Part shown: positions 9,872 through 22,600 of the stretch, one piece after another | How the letters are laid out: each line of letters starts with the position of its first letter | Numbering within the stretch: the stretch's first letter is position 1 | Assembly (NCBI GenBank): GCA_948567375.1 | Contig: OX419758.1 | Coordinates: forward strand, 8,065,001-8,129,000 | Direction: 5' to 3' | Source of the DNA: Lunularia cruciata | Taxonomy: Eukaryota; Streptophyta; Marchantiopsida; Lunulariales; Lunulariaceae | DNA length: 64,000 nt | The notes under the pieces: model-generated | Databases searched by the model: none | The model's input: only the letters and a program-made list of their open reading frames with translations | What the model was told of the DNA's origin: nothing | Position numbers and translations under genes: made by a program

Positions 9872-12254
9872 AAGAATGGAATGGATAGAATCTCTAGACC
9901 ACCAAATCTATTTGCCTTAAACCATTGGGATTAATATGCCCATATACTACAACAATATCATTTCATACTTTGGGTAAATTTGTTTGGAGGTGATCATCTT
10001 GTCTAATGAACTATTGATCATCTTATCCAATGAACTATTGATCATCTTATCTGATGAACTATAGGGAGTGGTGGATATATTAACTTAGATAATTTCAATT
10101 AAATATTTTAATAGAGTAGTAATCATGGTGGCAATGTCCAAAGTTATCATTGTATGTAGCAACCTATTGAGCACTTTTACACTAGATTGTTAGAAGAGAG
10201 ATTGTGATAGTCAACAACAAGAGAAAATAGAGAGAGTAAAATTTTGAGAATGAGAATATTAAGTTTTATTTTTGGAGCCAAAGGTATTTTGGAAAAAATA
10301 ATCTAGAAGGTGTAGTAGAGAATTTTGTACTTGATTGAAATGTTATTTTGGAGCTACAAATCTTCTAGATGAACAAAGATAGATTCTTTTGGCTTCAAGC
10401 CAATTAGATGGAATGGAAAAACTATGATTGCAATTTTGAGTGGAGCAAGATCAACAAAATTGTTTTCTTCTAATCTTGACATGAGAAGAATTCAAGAATA
10501 TAATAATTGAACAATTCCAAGCGGTGAATGTTGCACAATTGTACAAGATAGATTGGCAAGATAAATTGAAGTGGATTGATTTAGTCAGGAGCTACATCAC
10601 TTAGTTCCAAAATAAAATAATGAAAATTGTAGAGATAATAGAGTGCAAAGCTCTAGATTAGTTTGTGAGAGACTTGAATCACATACCAAATTAGAAGTAA
10701 CAATGCATAAGTCCAAACACTTGGAAGAAGCCATACAATTGACCAAATGTAATACCAAGAGCTAGCCATATGATCTAGATGTGAAATTTGGTTTGGTAAC
10801 ATCTAGAATGATGTTATATATGATGCTCAAAATAGATCAGATAGAAGTATCACCAAAAGAGTACTTCTACTAATAGAGCAGAAACCGAAATAGACTTGAG
10901 AACCTTAGAACCAATAGCTAAATATATGATTTAAAGGTGAGAATTGGTTTGGTAACATCTGGAAGTATGTTACACATGATGGACTAAATATATCAGAAAG
11001 AGGTATCACCAAAAGGGGACTTCTACTAATCGAGTAGGAACCAAAATATACCTAAAATCTTTGAAGGCAATTTCGGAGGCCTAAATAGATGAATTAGACC
11101 TCAAAAATGTGCAAATTCGTCCTTCAACAAAGTAGAGATTGGCCTTTCCTCCCTCTTGGTTTGTCTCATCAAGAGCTTTCCAACAGTATCTTAAGTGATT
11201 CTTAGACTCCTACAAGAAGATTCCTCTAATCAAAGCTTGTTTGACCAACCAGATAGGACCTAGACCAACATGTCACCCATCCAAGTAAGTAATCCAAGGG
11301 TGGGGCTTGCTGACAGGTCACCTATCTGTGTGCCTAATCCTATGGTGGAGCTTCCTTGGAGGAGATCCTCTTTGTCTATATAATAAAGAGAAGGTACTCC
11401 TTTGGGGCACCGAATGTTGAGTGTGTAATTTGTGTTTCTGTCTCTTCTCTTGTCCTTGGAGTATTACACCAAACGGTTTGATTCTTTGGTTGCCTCAACT
11501 TGGTCTCAAATGCAACATTCAAAGAACCTACAATATACACTACATGTTAGTGGAGGAGCTGGCACTAATGGAGTTTGATATCATTCAATAGAGACAACTT
11601 GTCATGACATTTGCAATGCTAAAGGTAGTTTGCTTGGACATAGGAGTACTCGTCTTGGCAATCAAAGCTGCATTTGAGAAGTCTTGAAATGACCACAATA
11701 ATAAAAGTTCTACTACAAGAAGTCCAAGTATGCCTTTTGGGAAAAGGAAGTTACCTTCTTCTTAAGGTTTCAACAAAGGAGATAAAGATAGAAAGAGGAG
11801 AAATCTAGGTCATCGCCAATTGGCCTACTCCTAATGATACATGAAAGGTTGGGGATTTGATGGATTGGCAAGATTTTTTTATTGATGGTTCATCCTTATG
11901 TGACTGCATTGTTGATTGATCTCTTGGGGAAGACAAAAAACTTCAAGGGACCACCAAGAATAAAGAAGTATTCAAGAAACTAAAGTTTATGGTGTCTTCA
12001 TGAACCATCTTCCAACAATATGATCCTCAATTACTTTGTGTGGTTGATTTTGATGCCTCTAACTTCACCATTGGAGCTATGTTGTAAAAATAGTTTCCAA
12101 ATGGATAATATCATATTACCTTTGTGTCTCACCAACTAAACACAATAGAAAGGAATTATTTGGCTTTAGATAAGAAAAAAATTGGCAATGGTATATGCAA
12201 CAAAAGTATAGAGAAACAAGTGATCATGCACACCAATCATAAATCCTTGTTATA
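9872..12254 (+). pseudogene. Decayed family-C gypsy gag-pol
   Basis: Plus-strand protein similarity appears in broken frames. Gag-like sequence lies around 9890-10,740 and resumes at 11,469, interrupted by a solo family-B LTR. After an internal deletion, the end of the reverse transcriptase and the RNase H follow (about 11,840-12,250), with a VDFDASNFxIGAML-type RNase H start, an ERNYLALDKK block and HTNHKSLLY. The last block runs straight into an LTR at 12,255, so integrase and chromodomain are missing here. The better preserved paralogue at 38,114-45,213 shares the same blocks. Stops and shifts are many. Confidence 0.65.
10748..11468 (+). mobile_element. Solo LTR of family B with 5-bp target duplication CCAAA
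   Basis: It begins TGTAATAC and ends GTATTACA (8-base inverted ends), 721 bp long, and is flanked by CCAAA on both sides (10,743-10,747 and 11,469-11,473). It interrupts the gag frame of a family-C element: the flanking protein sequence joins across it. A TATA-like CTATATAATAAAGAG lies about 95 bases before the 3' end. No internal element sequence is present, so it is the product of LTR-LTR recombination. Confidence 0.88.
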
Positions 12255-12615
12255 TGTAACAATATGGAGTTTAGCAATGAAGTTAGTTAGGATGAACAGG
12301 CCAAATTAACCTAGAATATTCTAGAAGCATCTAGGAAGCTTCTTGACTAGTTTAGCTTGCATCCCAAGTAGGTAGCTTCTAGAATGAAGTTTCTAGAAGC
12401 TTCCAAACTAGCTCAACTTGCTTGCCAAGTAGGCAACTTCTAGAAGGAAGCTTCTTGAGAAGCTTTCTGGTTACCTTAGCTTGCTTTCCAAGAAAGTGGC
12501 TCAAGGAAACTTCTCAAGAGAAGCTTTTTGAGAAGCTTCTCAAGAGCCTTATATATTCTCTATAAATACCAAAGCCAAAGTTCATGCTAGGCATTTGGAG
12601 TTTCACTCATTCAAG
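12255..12615 (+). mobile_element. Family-C LTR, 3' truncated
   Basis: It starts TGTAACAATATGGAG, then carries the AGCTTCTAGAAG-rich body, a TATA-like CTATAAATAC and the GCTAGGCATTTGGAG block. It breaks off near 12,615, where different sequence begins. It abuts the RNase H fragment on its left, implying a deletion of integrase, or insertion plus loss. Confidence 0.65.
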
Positions 12616-12619
12616 TGTG

Positions 12620-12720
12620 TTGTGCATATATACATCACTACACAACATACATTGCTGTCAACATCATACACTATAGAAGCACAACTCACACATAAGTCAT
12701 ACATAAACTCTAAATTGCCA
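12620..12720 (+). repeat. 101-bp direct repeat, copy 1
   Basis: It is about 90% identical to 13,161-13,261, 541 bp downstream in the same orientation. The pair may be an internal duplication in the LTR of the adjacent minus-strand gypsy element, or the short terminal repeats of a miniature (TRIM-like) retrotransposon. Confidence 0.75.
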
Positions 12721-13160
12721 TAATTTATCAGATTGTTAACAACTCTCAAATACCCTCAACTTAGATCAATACTTGATCTATCACTCTATAAACTACCAAC
12801 AACTGGGTACTGATTACAGTTAAGCCACACCCACTCTAGCTAAGAGAATCTAGGTGATGCTTGTTGCCCTCTGTCTACCATAGCCAAGAACTCAAAGGCT
12901 CAACATCAGAGAAGTGAGCTCTTTGGAGCTCCACTTTGAAAGTATACCCTTGGACTTGAACTAGGTCTAGAACCCTAATGGTACCGCTGACGGCACACTC
13001 AATGGTGCACACGGTGGGCCACACCATGAAGTCAATACAGTCACAAAATCTGACCGTCAGAAAGTAGTCTCTGAGAAAATGCTAAAACAACTCTAACTAC
13101 TATCACTAGAACTCTAGTGTTGAGCAATCTAGATGCGACACTACAAATGGCATGATACTA
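12721..13160. other. Sequence between the 101-bp repeats
   Basis: No coding frame. It is probably LTR or untranslated sequence of the family-D element, or the interior of a TRIM-like element. Confidence 0.35.
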
Positions 13161-13261
13161 TTGTGCATATAAACATTGCTACACAACATACATCGCTGTC
13201 AACATCATACACTATAGAAGCACAACTCACACATAAGTCATACATAGACTTTAAAGTGCCA
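13161..13261 (+). repeat. 101-bp direct repeat, copy 2
   Basis: Partner of 12,620-12,720. It ends at GTGCCACA, followed on the minus strand's upstream side by a purine-rich tract (CTAGGGAGG on minus). This is consistent with the 3' LTR start of the minus-strand element at 13,432-15,901. Confidence 0.7.
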
Positions 13262-13431
13262 CAATTGCCTCCCTAGCTGGCGCTTAGTCCCTCTAACTCC
13301 AGATAGCCATCTACTCCAAGTATATGGTATACCCTATGATGTGCAAAGATCAGAAGGCCGGGTGCTATGGAGCCCCATCATTAGTTGCCTGTTTGCAATC
13401 TATACTATATAAAGAATGAACTAGCTATGGG

Positions 13432-13574
13432 TCAAGTACATCTAGGACATAACCACTATCTCTTAGGAACCATCATGAAAGGAGGAGTCATACATGCAAT
13501 ATGCCATCTTTTCTAACAACTATCACACACCAACATAGTAGCAGCTCCACTAGAAGAGCCACATAACATACATC
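13432..13574 (-). other. PHD-type zinc finger at the end of family-D pol
   Basis: The translated order is CMLC, 11 residues, CDSC, 4 positions, H, 2 residues, C, a 14-position spacer with a tryptophan, then CPRC and a stop two codons later. This spacing is the Cys4-His-Cys3 signature of PHD fingers, including the tryptophan before the last cysteine pair. Two in-frame stop codons interrupt it, so the copy is dead, but all eight zinc ligands survive. Upstream frames (13,513-13,749) are continuous with it. Confidence 0.7.
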
Positions 13575-15901
13575 TCAAGCCTACATATACAAGTACCAAG
13601 TTTGGATCCATAGTACCATCAATTTTTGGGAGGTGGCATGGTGCACAATTACGCACAGGATCCTTCCAAAAAACACTATCACATCCTTCTAACACAAGCA
13701 CTCCAGATGGAAAAACCTCACACACTCTCAAGATAGTGCGGCTTGTCAAAACATCAAGTATCTTTGGTGTTGTCTGCTGTATATATACAAAGTCACCTTG
13801 ATGAAATTGATGAATTGAGGGTCTATAACCTCCTCCTTGAATGGTAGCATAGCGTAAAGTATCTTTATGCTAAGAAATCACCAAGTTTTCAAAGGCCATC
13901 AACATCACTCTCCAAAAGATCTCTACCTATTGAGAACATGTGCTCACCTATACATCTGGATCATCCAAATCCAAGACTACAATAGCATCTCGACAAATGG
14001 CTGTAGGTAAATTTGGATCTCGTCCATAGAGTAGAAAGTACAAATAGAAGGATGCTAAGGAGGCTTGCCAGCTGAACCGATAGCCCATCTTCAACCAAGG
14101 TAATTGGAGATCCCGATCTCCCAAGTGGCTTCTCTGCAAACCATACTTTTGCAATCCTCTCTTCATTGTCTGAACCACTCTCTCTGGTAAGCCATCTGCC
14201 TCAGGGTGATCTTGGGAGGTAGTACGGTGATCAATCAAAGCCTTGTCATACAAGACTTGAAACTCCACCAAGAATTTTGTACCCTGATCAGTCAAAACCT
14301 CAACTGGTTCACCAAAATCACTAAGAACTCGATCCAAGAATGAGTAAGCTGTCCCTTCACTAGACTTGTCAAGAAACCACCAACTCAATCCACTTGGAGA
14401 AGTGCTCCACCATCACCAAAACATAATGATAATGTCTCACAGTCAACGGTAAAGGTCCAGCAAAGTCCAAACTCCAATGGTAACCCAATCCCATGATAGG
14501 TAATGGGTGTAACTATGGTGTAGGAGCATTGAATGATGCTCTAACTCGGTCACAAACCACACATCTAGCAACAAACTGCTGTACCTCGGTCTACATACTG
14601 CACCACCAATAATGACTCTAGAGTAAGCTATATGTACGTTTGATTCCAAAATGTCCTAGCTCCTCATGAGCATGACGGACCAATTATAGTCTTTGAGATG
14701 GAAGTGGTACTACTCTCACTCTACCATCCTCCCATACACACAAAAGGTGTCTACCCTCCAATCTGAATCGTCTGGCTTGTTCAACAACACAATCTCTCTC
14801 CTTGGCCCCAATTGTGCCACACACAATACCAATGCAAAGATAGTCCATCACTTAGACATCATCATGAATGTCTCGCTAAACTATACCAATATCTTCACTC
14901 TCTAGATCTGTGACCTCAATAACTCCCCCTGTATGTGTTGAGAGAGATACCACCAAAGCCTCAGAAAATATACACAAAAAGCCCAATGCATGCCAACTTG
15001 GCACCATCTCCTCATTTGTCTCTTCTCCATGCCAACGTGCTTTGGTCTGATCTTGCTGGTTGGAACATGGGTTTCTACTCAACCCATCTGCATCACAATT
15101 CACCACTCTAGGTCTATGAGCAACCATGAAATCATACTCTTGTGAAATCAGAGCTCATCGTGCAAGCTTCCTTGAAAGCTTGTTGGACTCCATCAACCAC
15201 TTCAGTGCTTGATGATCAGTGATGAGAGTGAAGGGGTTACCAAATAGGTAACATTGGAAATGTGCTATTGCCCAAACTGCTGCCAAGCACTCTCCCTCAT
15301 ATGGACTATACATTGCCTCTGCTGAATTGTTGGAGTGGCTAGCATAAGCCACCATAAACTCCTTCTCCTCATTATCATGCTAGGTGAGCATCGCTCCAAG
15401 CCCAACATACTCCAATCAGTATGAACTTGAAATGGTCGTCCTCTGATCGGTTCCTCAAAATAGGAGTAGATGTCAACCTCTCCTTGAACTCTACAAAAGC
15501 TCTCTCTTGCTCATCTTCCCAACACCACTCTTGTGTAAGCTTGGTCAACTTTGTCAAGGCCTTGGCAATGGCACTAAATCCTCTAACATAGCGGCGATAA
15601 AATTTTTCCAATCCAAGGAATGCTCACATTCTTATCACATTTGTAGGTTGAAGAATACGTGCAATAACCTCCACCTTAGTCTGCTGAACACAAAGTCCTC
15701 CGGGGTAGATAGTGTGACCCAAATACTCAACCTGCTCATAGAAGAACCTACACTTCCCAAGATGTAATTTGAGTCCATGAGATCTCAACCTCTTAGACAC
15801 CTCCAACAATGGTCTCTCATGCTCCTCCACAGTAGTGCTATAGACCAAAATATCATCAATATAGCACCAAGCAAAATCCAGCTAGGATCCTATCTATGAC
15901 T
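13432..15901 (-). pseudogene. Family-D gypsy pol fragment (RT-RNase H-integrase-PHD)
   Basis: Read on minus, the sequence starts inside the reverse transcriptase at a YIDDILVYS catalytic box (about 15,840-15,870). It continues through the RT connection (15,624-15,848; 15,375-15,611) to RNase H (15,155-15,355, with an ITDHQALKWL block). The integrase core (13,948-14,388) has an LTDQGTKF block carrying the second catalytic D and a DGLPERV block carrying the E. Order and motifs are those of Ty3/gypsy pol. After a basic linker with a FHQGDFV block, the protein ends in a Cys4-His-Cys3 PHD-type finger instead of a chromodomain. Several stops and shifts break it. Gag, protease and the RT N-terminus are missing, because the sequence is cut at 15,901 by the family-A LTR. 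Confidence 0.75.
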
Positions 15902-16592
15902 TGTGAACCGGTCTATCTCTCACTCAAGATGAACCTCTGATGACTATTATGGTAACTCACCATGGACTAAGAAGGCAAGGAACCCCAACTCCATCATACT
16001 CCTCCAAGGCTAACACTCCAAGACTCAAGACATTGCTTACTAGAGAACTCAATGAGAGAGAGATAGTTGCAAATGAAAGGATGATGAGTACCTCCTCACC
16101 CCTTGTTTATATACTTGTGAAATAGTTACGTACCAAAGTTACTAATTATTTTTGTAACTCAAGTTACTAGACTAAAAGTCAAGTAAAGTCAAAAATTAAA
16201 AAGGGATATCCATCCACATGGGCATATTCCACTAGCATGTGATCTTATCTTGACCCAACCACTAAGTCAAGGATTCCTTCACATGGGCTTTCCTTGGACT
16301 ATAGAAGAATCCAAAACAAAAAGGCTTGCGGGCCCAAGAGTTGTCAACTCTTTCCTCAAAGCCAAACACCTAGGAATAATACCAAGTCAACATACTAGAA
16401 TCCAAAATAGTGGTGCTCATCTTTTCCACCTCCTCTAAAGTAAGTTCCACTCTATCTTAGCTATGACTAACTTTAGCTAATCATGACTAATGTAGAACCA
16501 TCCTTTATCTCTATATAAATAATATCTCTCAAGTACTTGTAATACCAAGCTAAATATCACAATACCACACACATGCACAAATGGGTGTTACA
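15902..16592 (-). mobile_element. 3' LTR of the old family-A element (691 bp)
   Basis: On minus it starts TGTAACACCC at 16,592 and ends GGTTCACA at 15,902. It is preceded on minus by the conserved polypurine-like TCCGGGGGTAAA. It has about 20 bases around ATTCCACTAGCATGTGATC that are deleted in the young element's LTR. Confidence 0.88.
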
Positions 16593-16612
16593 TTTACCCC
16601 CGGACTAAGTTT

Positions 16613-19600
16613 TCACTTTGTCTTCAAAGTGAAGGTCTCTCTACCTTCTATGATCTTCAACTTATCATGGTTAATCCTATCAAAGTGTCTTCTTCCTAGC
16701 TCCTTGAGATCATAGGTGTAATTGCCCCACACCTTCTCCCCTCTCTCCCTTCTCTCCACTATGAAAGGTCCAAAGTATTTAGGCAAAAACTTCTTTTGCA
16801 TTCTCTTGAATCGAATAGAATCAAACAACATTACACAATCACCTTCTTTGAAAGGCTCCACCTTCTTCTTGCCTTGCCTCTTGTCATAGCTTTCCTTTTG
16901 TTTCCTTTGGGCTTCCTCCACTCAAACCATAACAAATGTTCTTGCTTCTTCCAACTCCATGAGTTGTTCCTTCCTTGACTTCTCGCATGTGGTGCACATA
17001 TTTTTCATTTTGGACGAGTTTTGAAGAAGAAGTGCCTTGCTAGAACCAAATTGAAACCAAATGGAGAAGAAATGAGTGGAAACTTGTGTTTTGATCAAGC
17101 TTGAGGAAGTCTACTTTGTATTGGAGGAAGAAGTACTCAGATTGGATCAAACCCAAAGAAGCTTACTTCGTATCAGAGGAGGAGGAAGAAGAAGAAGGTT
17201 AGACGCCAAAAGAGGGTACTTTGCATTGGAATGCAGGTTATAGGTCAGTATTATTGCGTGGACCATATCTTAGTAACCATATGTCCAAATCATGCATGCT
17301 ATATCTTGTTAGAAGCGTCTCGTTCAAGGTTTTCTATTGCTACCAAAATCGTAGAGTTTAAAGGTTTGTAGCAAAAGTTACAAACATTTGAAGTTTTGGG
17401 AGTAGATGTACAAAGTAGGTTAGTGTCTTTGGGTCTATACAACTTCAGACTGCGGACTTCGGACTTTGGACTTTAGGTTTACACAACTTTGGTTCTAAAG
17501 ACTTTGCCGCAAGACAAATGTGATTTAATCTGAGGTAGTCAGATATCGGATGTAGGAGTCTTCGAGTCAGATATTTGAAGCGTCTGAAATATTTAGGAAA
17601 GAGAAAGAAGATAGTTAGGATACCCATGACTTCAATTTTGGTTATGAGTGAAGACAAAATAGAATTAGAAGAGAAATAGCAATAGTGAATAAACCCAAAG
17701 TGCAAGATCAGACAGTAAGTGTCTTTGGGTCAATAACATGAGTGATTAGGGAAAAGTGGGTTGCAAATTGAAGGTGTAGATAGTATACCCATGTTTTCAA
17801 TTACAATTTCTAATGAGGACATAATAGCATTAGCAAAGGAATTGATAGTAGTTAGACCCGATGTTGCAAAAATCAAAATTTAGGTGTCATCGTACTTATT
17901 ATTAGAGACATTAAAGAAGAGTGGGTTGAGTGATAAAGGTTTAGAAGGATTACCCACTAGTGGAATTGTAGATCAGGAAGAAGAAAAGTTAGAATTGGTA
18001 GAAGAATTAGTAGTTGTGAAGCCCAAGGACAGAGTAGTGAGTGAGTTACTTTGGGATTGGAAGCCGAGGAAGAAGTAGACATTGGATCAAAGTAGTAATA
18101 AATTTGAGATTTGAAGAGATAGATATGAAGAGGTGTAGTGTCATTTCAGATCTGCAGGTAGGAAGAGTTATTAGGAAACGGTGTTTTTGTTAGTAACCAT
18201 TGTTTGCTTCACTATTTAAGAGTGACATTCATAGGAAAATGATGTCCAGTTCTCCTAATTTGGAGAATAGATAAAACAAAGTGCTATGAAGTAGTGCTTG
18301 TTGCTTGAGCTTGATTCCAAGTATCAACTTTGTGATTGTGTTTGTGAGTGTGTGGAGAAATTCAAAGTGCAAGTCAGTGTGCTTGTTGGATGTTGGATTC
18401 TGCATCCTTGATCTTTATTTTGTGTGTTTGATCCTAAGTGAAGTGCAATCAAAGCAATGCATTGATAGATCTAAGAGGAATTGTAGTGTTGGTAGTATTC
18501 TGCATTTGTGAGTGCAGCACAGTGTTGATGTGAAGCAATTTTGATCAAGGAAGTTGTGCCTTCAATGGAGGGGTAGAACACAATTCTAAGGCAAAGTTGT
18601 TTTGCAATGAAATATCATTTTTTGGAGAGCTTGAATCATCACAATCAAGATTGTTTGGAAAGATTTGATGGAGTTGTGATTAAGAAGAGTAAATTTGTGA
18701 TAAGACTGAAAATTAGTGCTTGTTACTCTCTTCTGGGTGTGGTTTCTACCTGAGAGATTGAAGAAGAACCCAAGAAGAACTGAAGTGTTACTAATTAATT
18801 TTTATTTGATCAATTCTAAATTGTATCTCTGTGGGAACAAACTTTATTTACCCAATTACCACAAAAGTGATATTTGCCTGGTTGTCACACTACATCACCT
18901 CCTTGTGCTTTCTTCATTCTCCTATGAATGCTTTGGAAGGTAGGAAGATCAAAGTGAATAGGTAAGGTATACTCAATACCATATACCAATTGAAATGGTG
19001 AATACCCGGTAGAAGTCTTCATGGTTGTCTTATACTCCCACAAAATTGCATGAATCCTCTTGTCTTAATGATATTTATCCCCCTCCATTTCTGCATCTTT
19101 GGCCAACATCATGCACAATGTCTAATTGGTTCTCTCTGCCAAGCCATTTGAATTTGGCTTATAGGATGTAGTTACTCTATGTGTGATAGAGAAATGTCTT
19201 AGCATGGCGGTAGTAATGCTTCTTATAAACTCTCCTCCTCTATCAGAAACCAACTCCAAATGGCATCCAAATCTAGTGATAATGCATTCATCAATCTACC
19301 AACTTCATTTTCATTCTTGTCCCTCAATGGTCTAGCCTCAACCCACTTGGTGAGGTATTCAGTAACTACCACAATGTACCAATTGTTCCTTGGGGTTCTA
19401 TTGAGAGGACCTACAAAATCAATTCTCCACTTCTCAAAAGGTCCTAGCAATGGAATTGATCTAAGTGGTGGAGTGGATGTAGACTTTCTAGCAAAAGCTT
19501 GACAAACATGACAAGTTTTGCAATAATCAAGACAATCCTTTAAAATCCTTCTCCAATGGTAACCTACATCTAGAATCTTGAAAGCAGTCACCTTTCTTGC

Positions 19601-22600
19601 AAAGTGTCCTCCACACACTAAACCTTCATGAAACTCCTTTATAAGTAGGATAGACTCTTCCTTACCCGCTACTCTTCAAAGTAGACCATCTGCTCCTTGG
19701 TGAAAAAGAATATCGTCCACCATTGTGTAAGGTCTAGATCTTGCTGCAAGGGCCTTCCTCTCCCTAGCATGCATCCTTTCAGGATAGTTACCTCTTGTCA
19801 CAAAATCCAAAATCTCCTAGTACTCCATTGGAACCTCTTGAGTGACTAAGATTGTCATGAGCTCCTCATCCGGGAAGGAATCATCCACTAGCTCATCTCC
19901 ATCATGATCATAGGCTCTAGATAACAAATCAGCATTTGCATGTTTCTTTCCTGGCCTATCCTCAATGGTGTAGTCATGCTAAGATAAGAGTATCATTCAC
20001 CTTGCTAGTCTCTCTTCAACATTAGACTTGTTGAAGATGTACTTCAAAGCCTTGTGATCCGTGACAATTGTGGCTTTCCCTCCAATCAAGTAGTGTCTAA
20101 ACTTCTTGAGACCAAATATCACTACCAACCCTTCTCTCTCCATGAAAGAGTAGTTCTTTTCTGCTGAAACCATCTGCCTACTAGCACAAGCTATTGGATG
20201 ATCATGCCCATCTTGGTCTAATTGACTAAGAATGCATCCTATAGCTACATTAGAAGCATCAGTGTAGAGTATGAAAGGCTTACTCCAATCAAGCTTAGCA
20301 AGAATTGGAGCTACAACAAGGGATTGCTTGAGCTCCTCAAAAGCTTTGAGAGCCTCCTTGTCCTCCAAAATCACCATGTAATCTACACCCTTCTTCATGT
20401 AGATAGTCAATGCATAAGCTTTGTTGGAAAATGAGAAGATGAACCTTTTATAGTACCCAACCATCCTCAAGAATTAACATAACTTTGTCAAGCATCAAGG
20501 GAATGGAAGGTTTGAGATTTTCCTCACCTTCTTAGGATCAACTGCTATTCCATCCTTGGAGATGATATGCCCCAAGAGTAGACCTTCTTCACATCCAAAA
20601 ATGCTCTTCTCTAGGTTGAGTGATGCATTTGCCTCATCCAAGCATTGCAAGACCTTGATTAGGTGCTCAAAGTGCTCCTCCTAGCTCCCATAGACACAAA
20701 AGTCATCAATGAAGTCTCTCACAAATTTCCCAATGAAAGGTTCAAATACCTTGTTCATGAACCGTTGGAATGTGGCTGGAGCATTGCAAAGCCCAAAAGG
20801 CATGACCTTGAAAGCATAAGTTCCCCAAGGTGTGGTGAACGTGGTGAGTTGGTGATGCTTTGGTGCAATCTTGATTTGGTTATATCCACTATAACCATCT
20901 CCAAAATTGTACCTCTCATGACCTGCAACCTCCTCCAAGATCTCATCAATGAATGGAAATGGGTAGTAGTCCTTCTTGGTAACAACATTGAGCTTCTTGT
21001 AATCCACACATACCCAAAGCTTGCCATTCTTTTTTTTTAACAATGACAATTGGAGACACCTATTCTGAATTCTCTATCTCAAAGATAAATCTAGCCTCCT
21101 TGAGCTTATCAATCTCCTCCTTCACAACCAAAGATATTGGTAGGCTAATGCAACGTTGCTTTTGGTGGATTGGTCTTGCATGTGACTCCACCTCTATCTT
21201 GTGCTCCTCCAAGGTGATTTCCTTTAAATCCTTGTAACTAAAAGCAAACACATGGATGAACTTGCGGAAAATCTCCTCAAATCTCATCTTCTCCTCCTTG
21301 GTAACATTGGGGCCATACTAAGGGTAGATAACCTTCTCTCTACCTCCTCAAGTGTCAATGGTGATTTATTTGGGTCTTTCAAAACCTCTGGCTTAGGTGC
21401 AAAATCCATAGCACACAAAGGATACACATCTGAATCAAATTCAGATTCATCCTCCTCTGTGGAAGTCTCCTCTTCCATGCTTGTGACCACACTTGAAGCT
21501 TCTTCTTCAGAATCTGATTCCCAATAATCAGAAGATGGTGTATCTGAATGTGAGGTGCTGGTGGTATTAGTCACAAGAATTGTGACTCTATGGTTTGACG
21601 GCCCAATCCTCAAGTACTCTTTGTGACATCGACCAATTGTGCGTGCTGCTCTCAAGCATGGCCTCCCAAGAAGTAAGTCATAGCTTGAATCCTTCAAGAC
21701 TTGGAAAGTCATGAGATTTTGAACTCCCATAATTGAAACTACCACCTTATCCATCACTCCTATTGGTCGAACTTGTTGCTTGTTTGCCATGCTCACCACA
21801 AATGTTGAAGGTCTTTAGGGTATCATACCCAACTTCTTCATCAACCTTTCTAACATAGCATTTACTACTGATCCTCCATCAACCAATGCATCCTTGATGT
21901 TGTGACCATTCACTCTCAAATCAATCTTGGAGGTATATTCACAAGCCTCCCATGGTGTTGGCTTGGCATCCACCACCCCCATTCATACTAGAGCTTTTGC
22001 CTCCTTCTTCCTTTTGCTCCTTGTAGAACTCAAACCACCTCTAAGCTCTTTTCTCAAGGTAGAGTTCAAAACAATCAATTTTCCCACTGTGATGTTAGCT
22101 TTGTGACCACCAACATCCTCCAACACATTCTAGTTCCATTGTTGCTTTGAAATCAAGAAATCTTCCATACCCAACTTCTTCCTTGGAGTCTTTGTTTTTG
22201 ATGGTGTTGAGATGCGAGTGCTCCTAGAAGACATAGGAGTATCCTTGCTTGGAGTAAATCCTTGAGAAGAGTGAACATCCTTTGCAAATGAGCTCTCTTC
22301 TTCTCTTGTGCCAAAAGCTCCAAATTAAGATCCTTGGAGTTTGAGCACTCTCCCTTCTTATACTTGCTCTCAACCACATCTATGGATGCTATCCCTTTAC
22401 CTTTGTTTGGATTAGGAGCCACTTGGGTTTCACTTTCTCCCTCTTTCCCTCTATTGGCTCCCTCATTACCCCTTCCTCCATGGTAGGTGGAATTTGGGAA
22501 ATTCCTTTGGATATGGCCTCTTCCTCTACAACCAAAACAATTTTTATCATTGGAATTGTTGGCTGGTTGGCCTCCTCTATATGGAGAGTTTCTGTTACTC

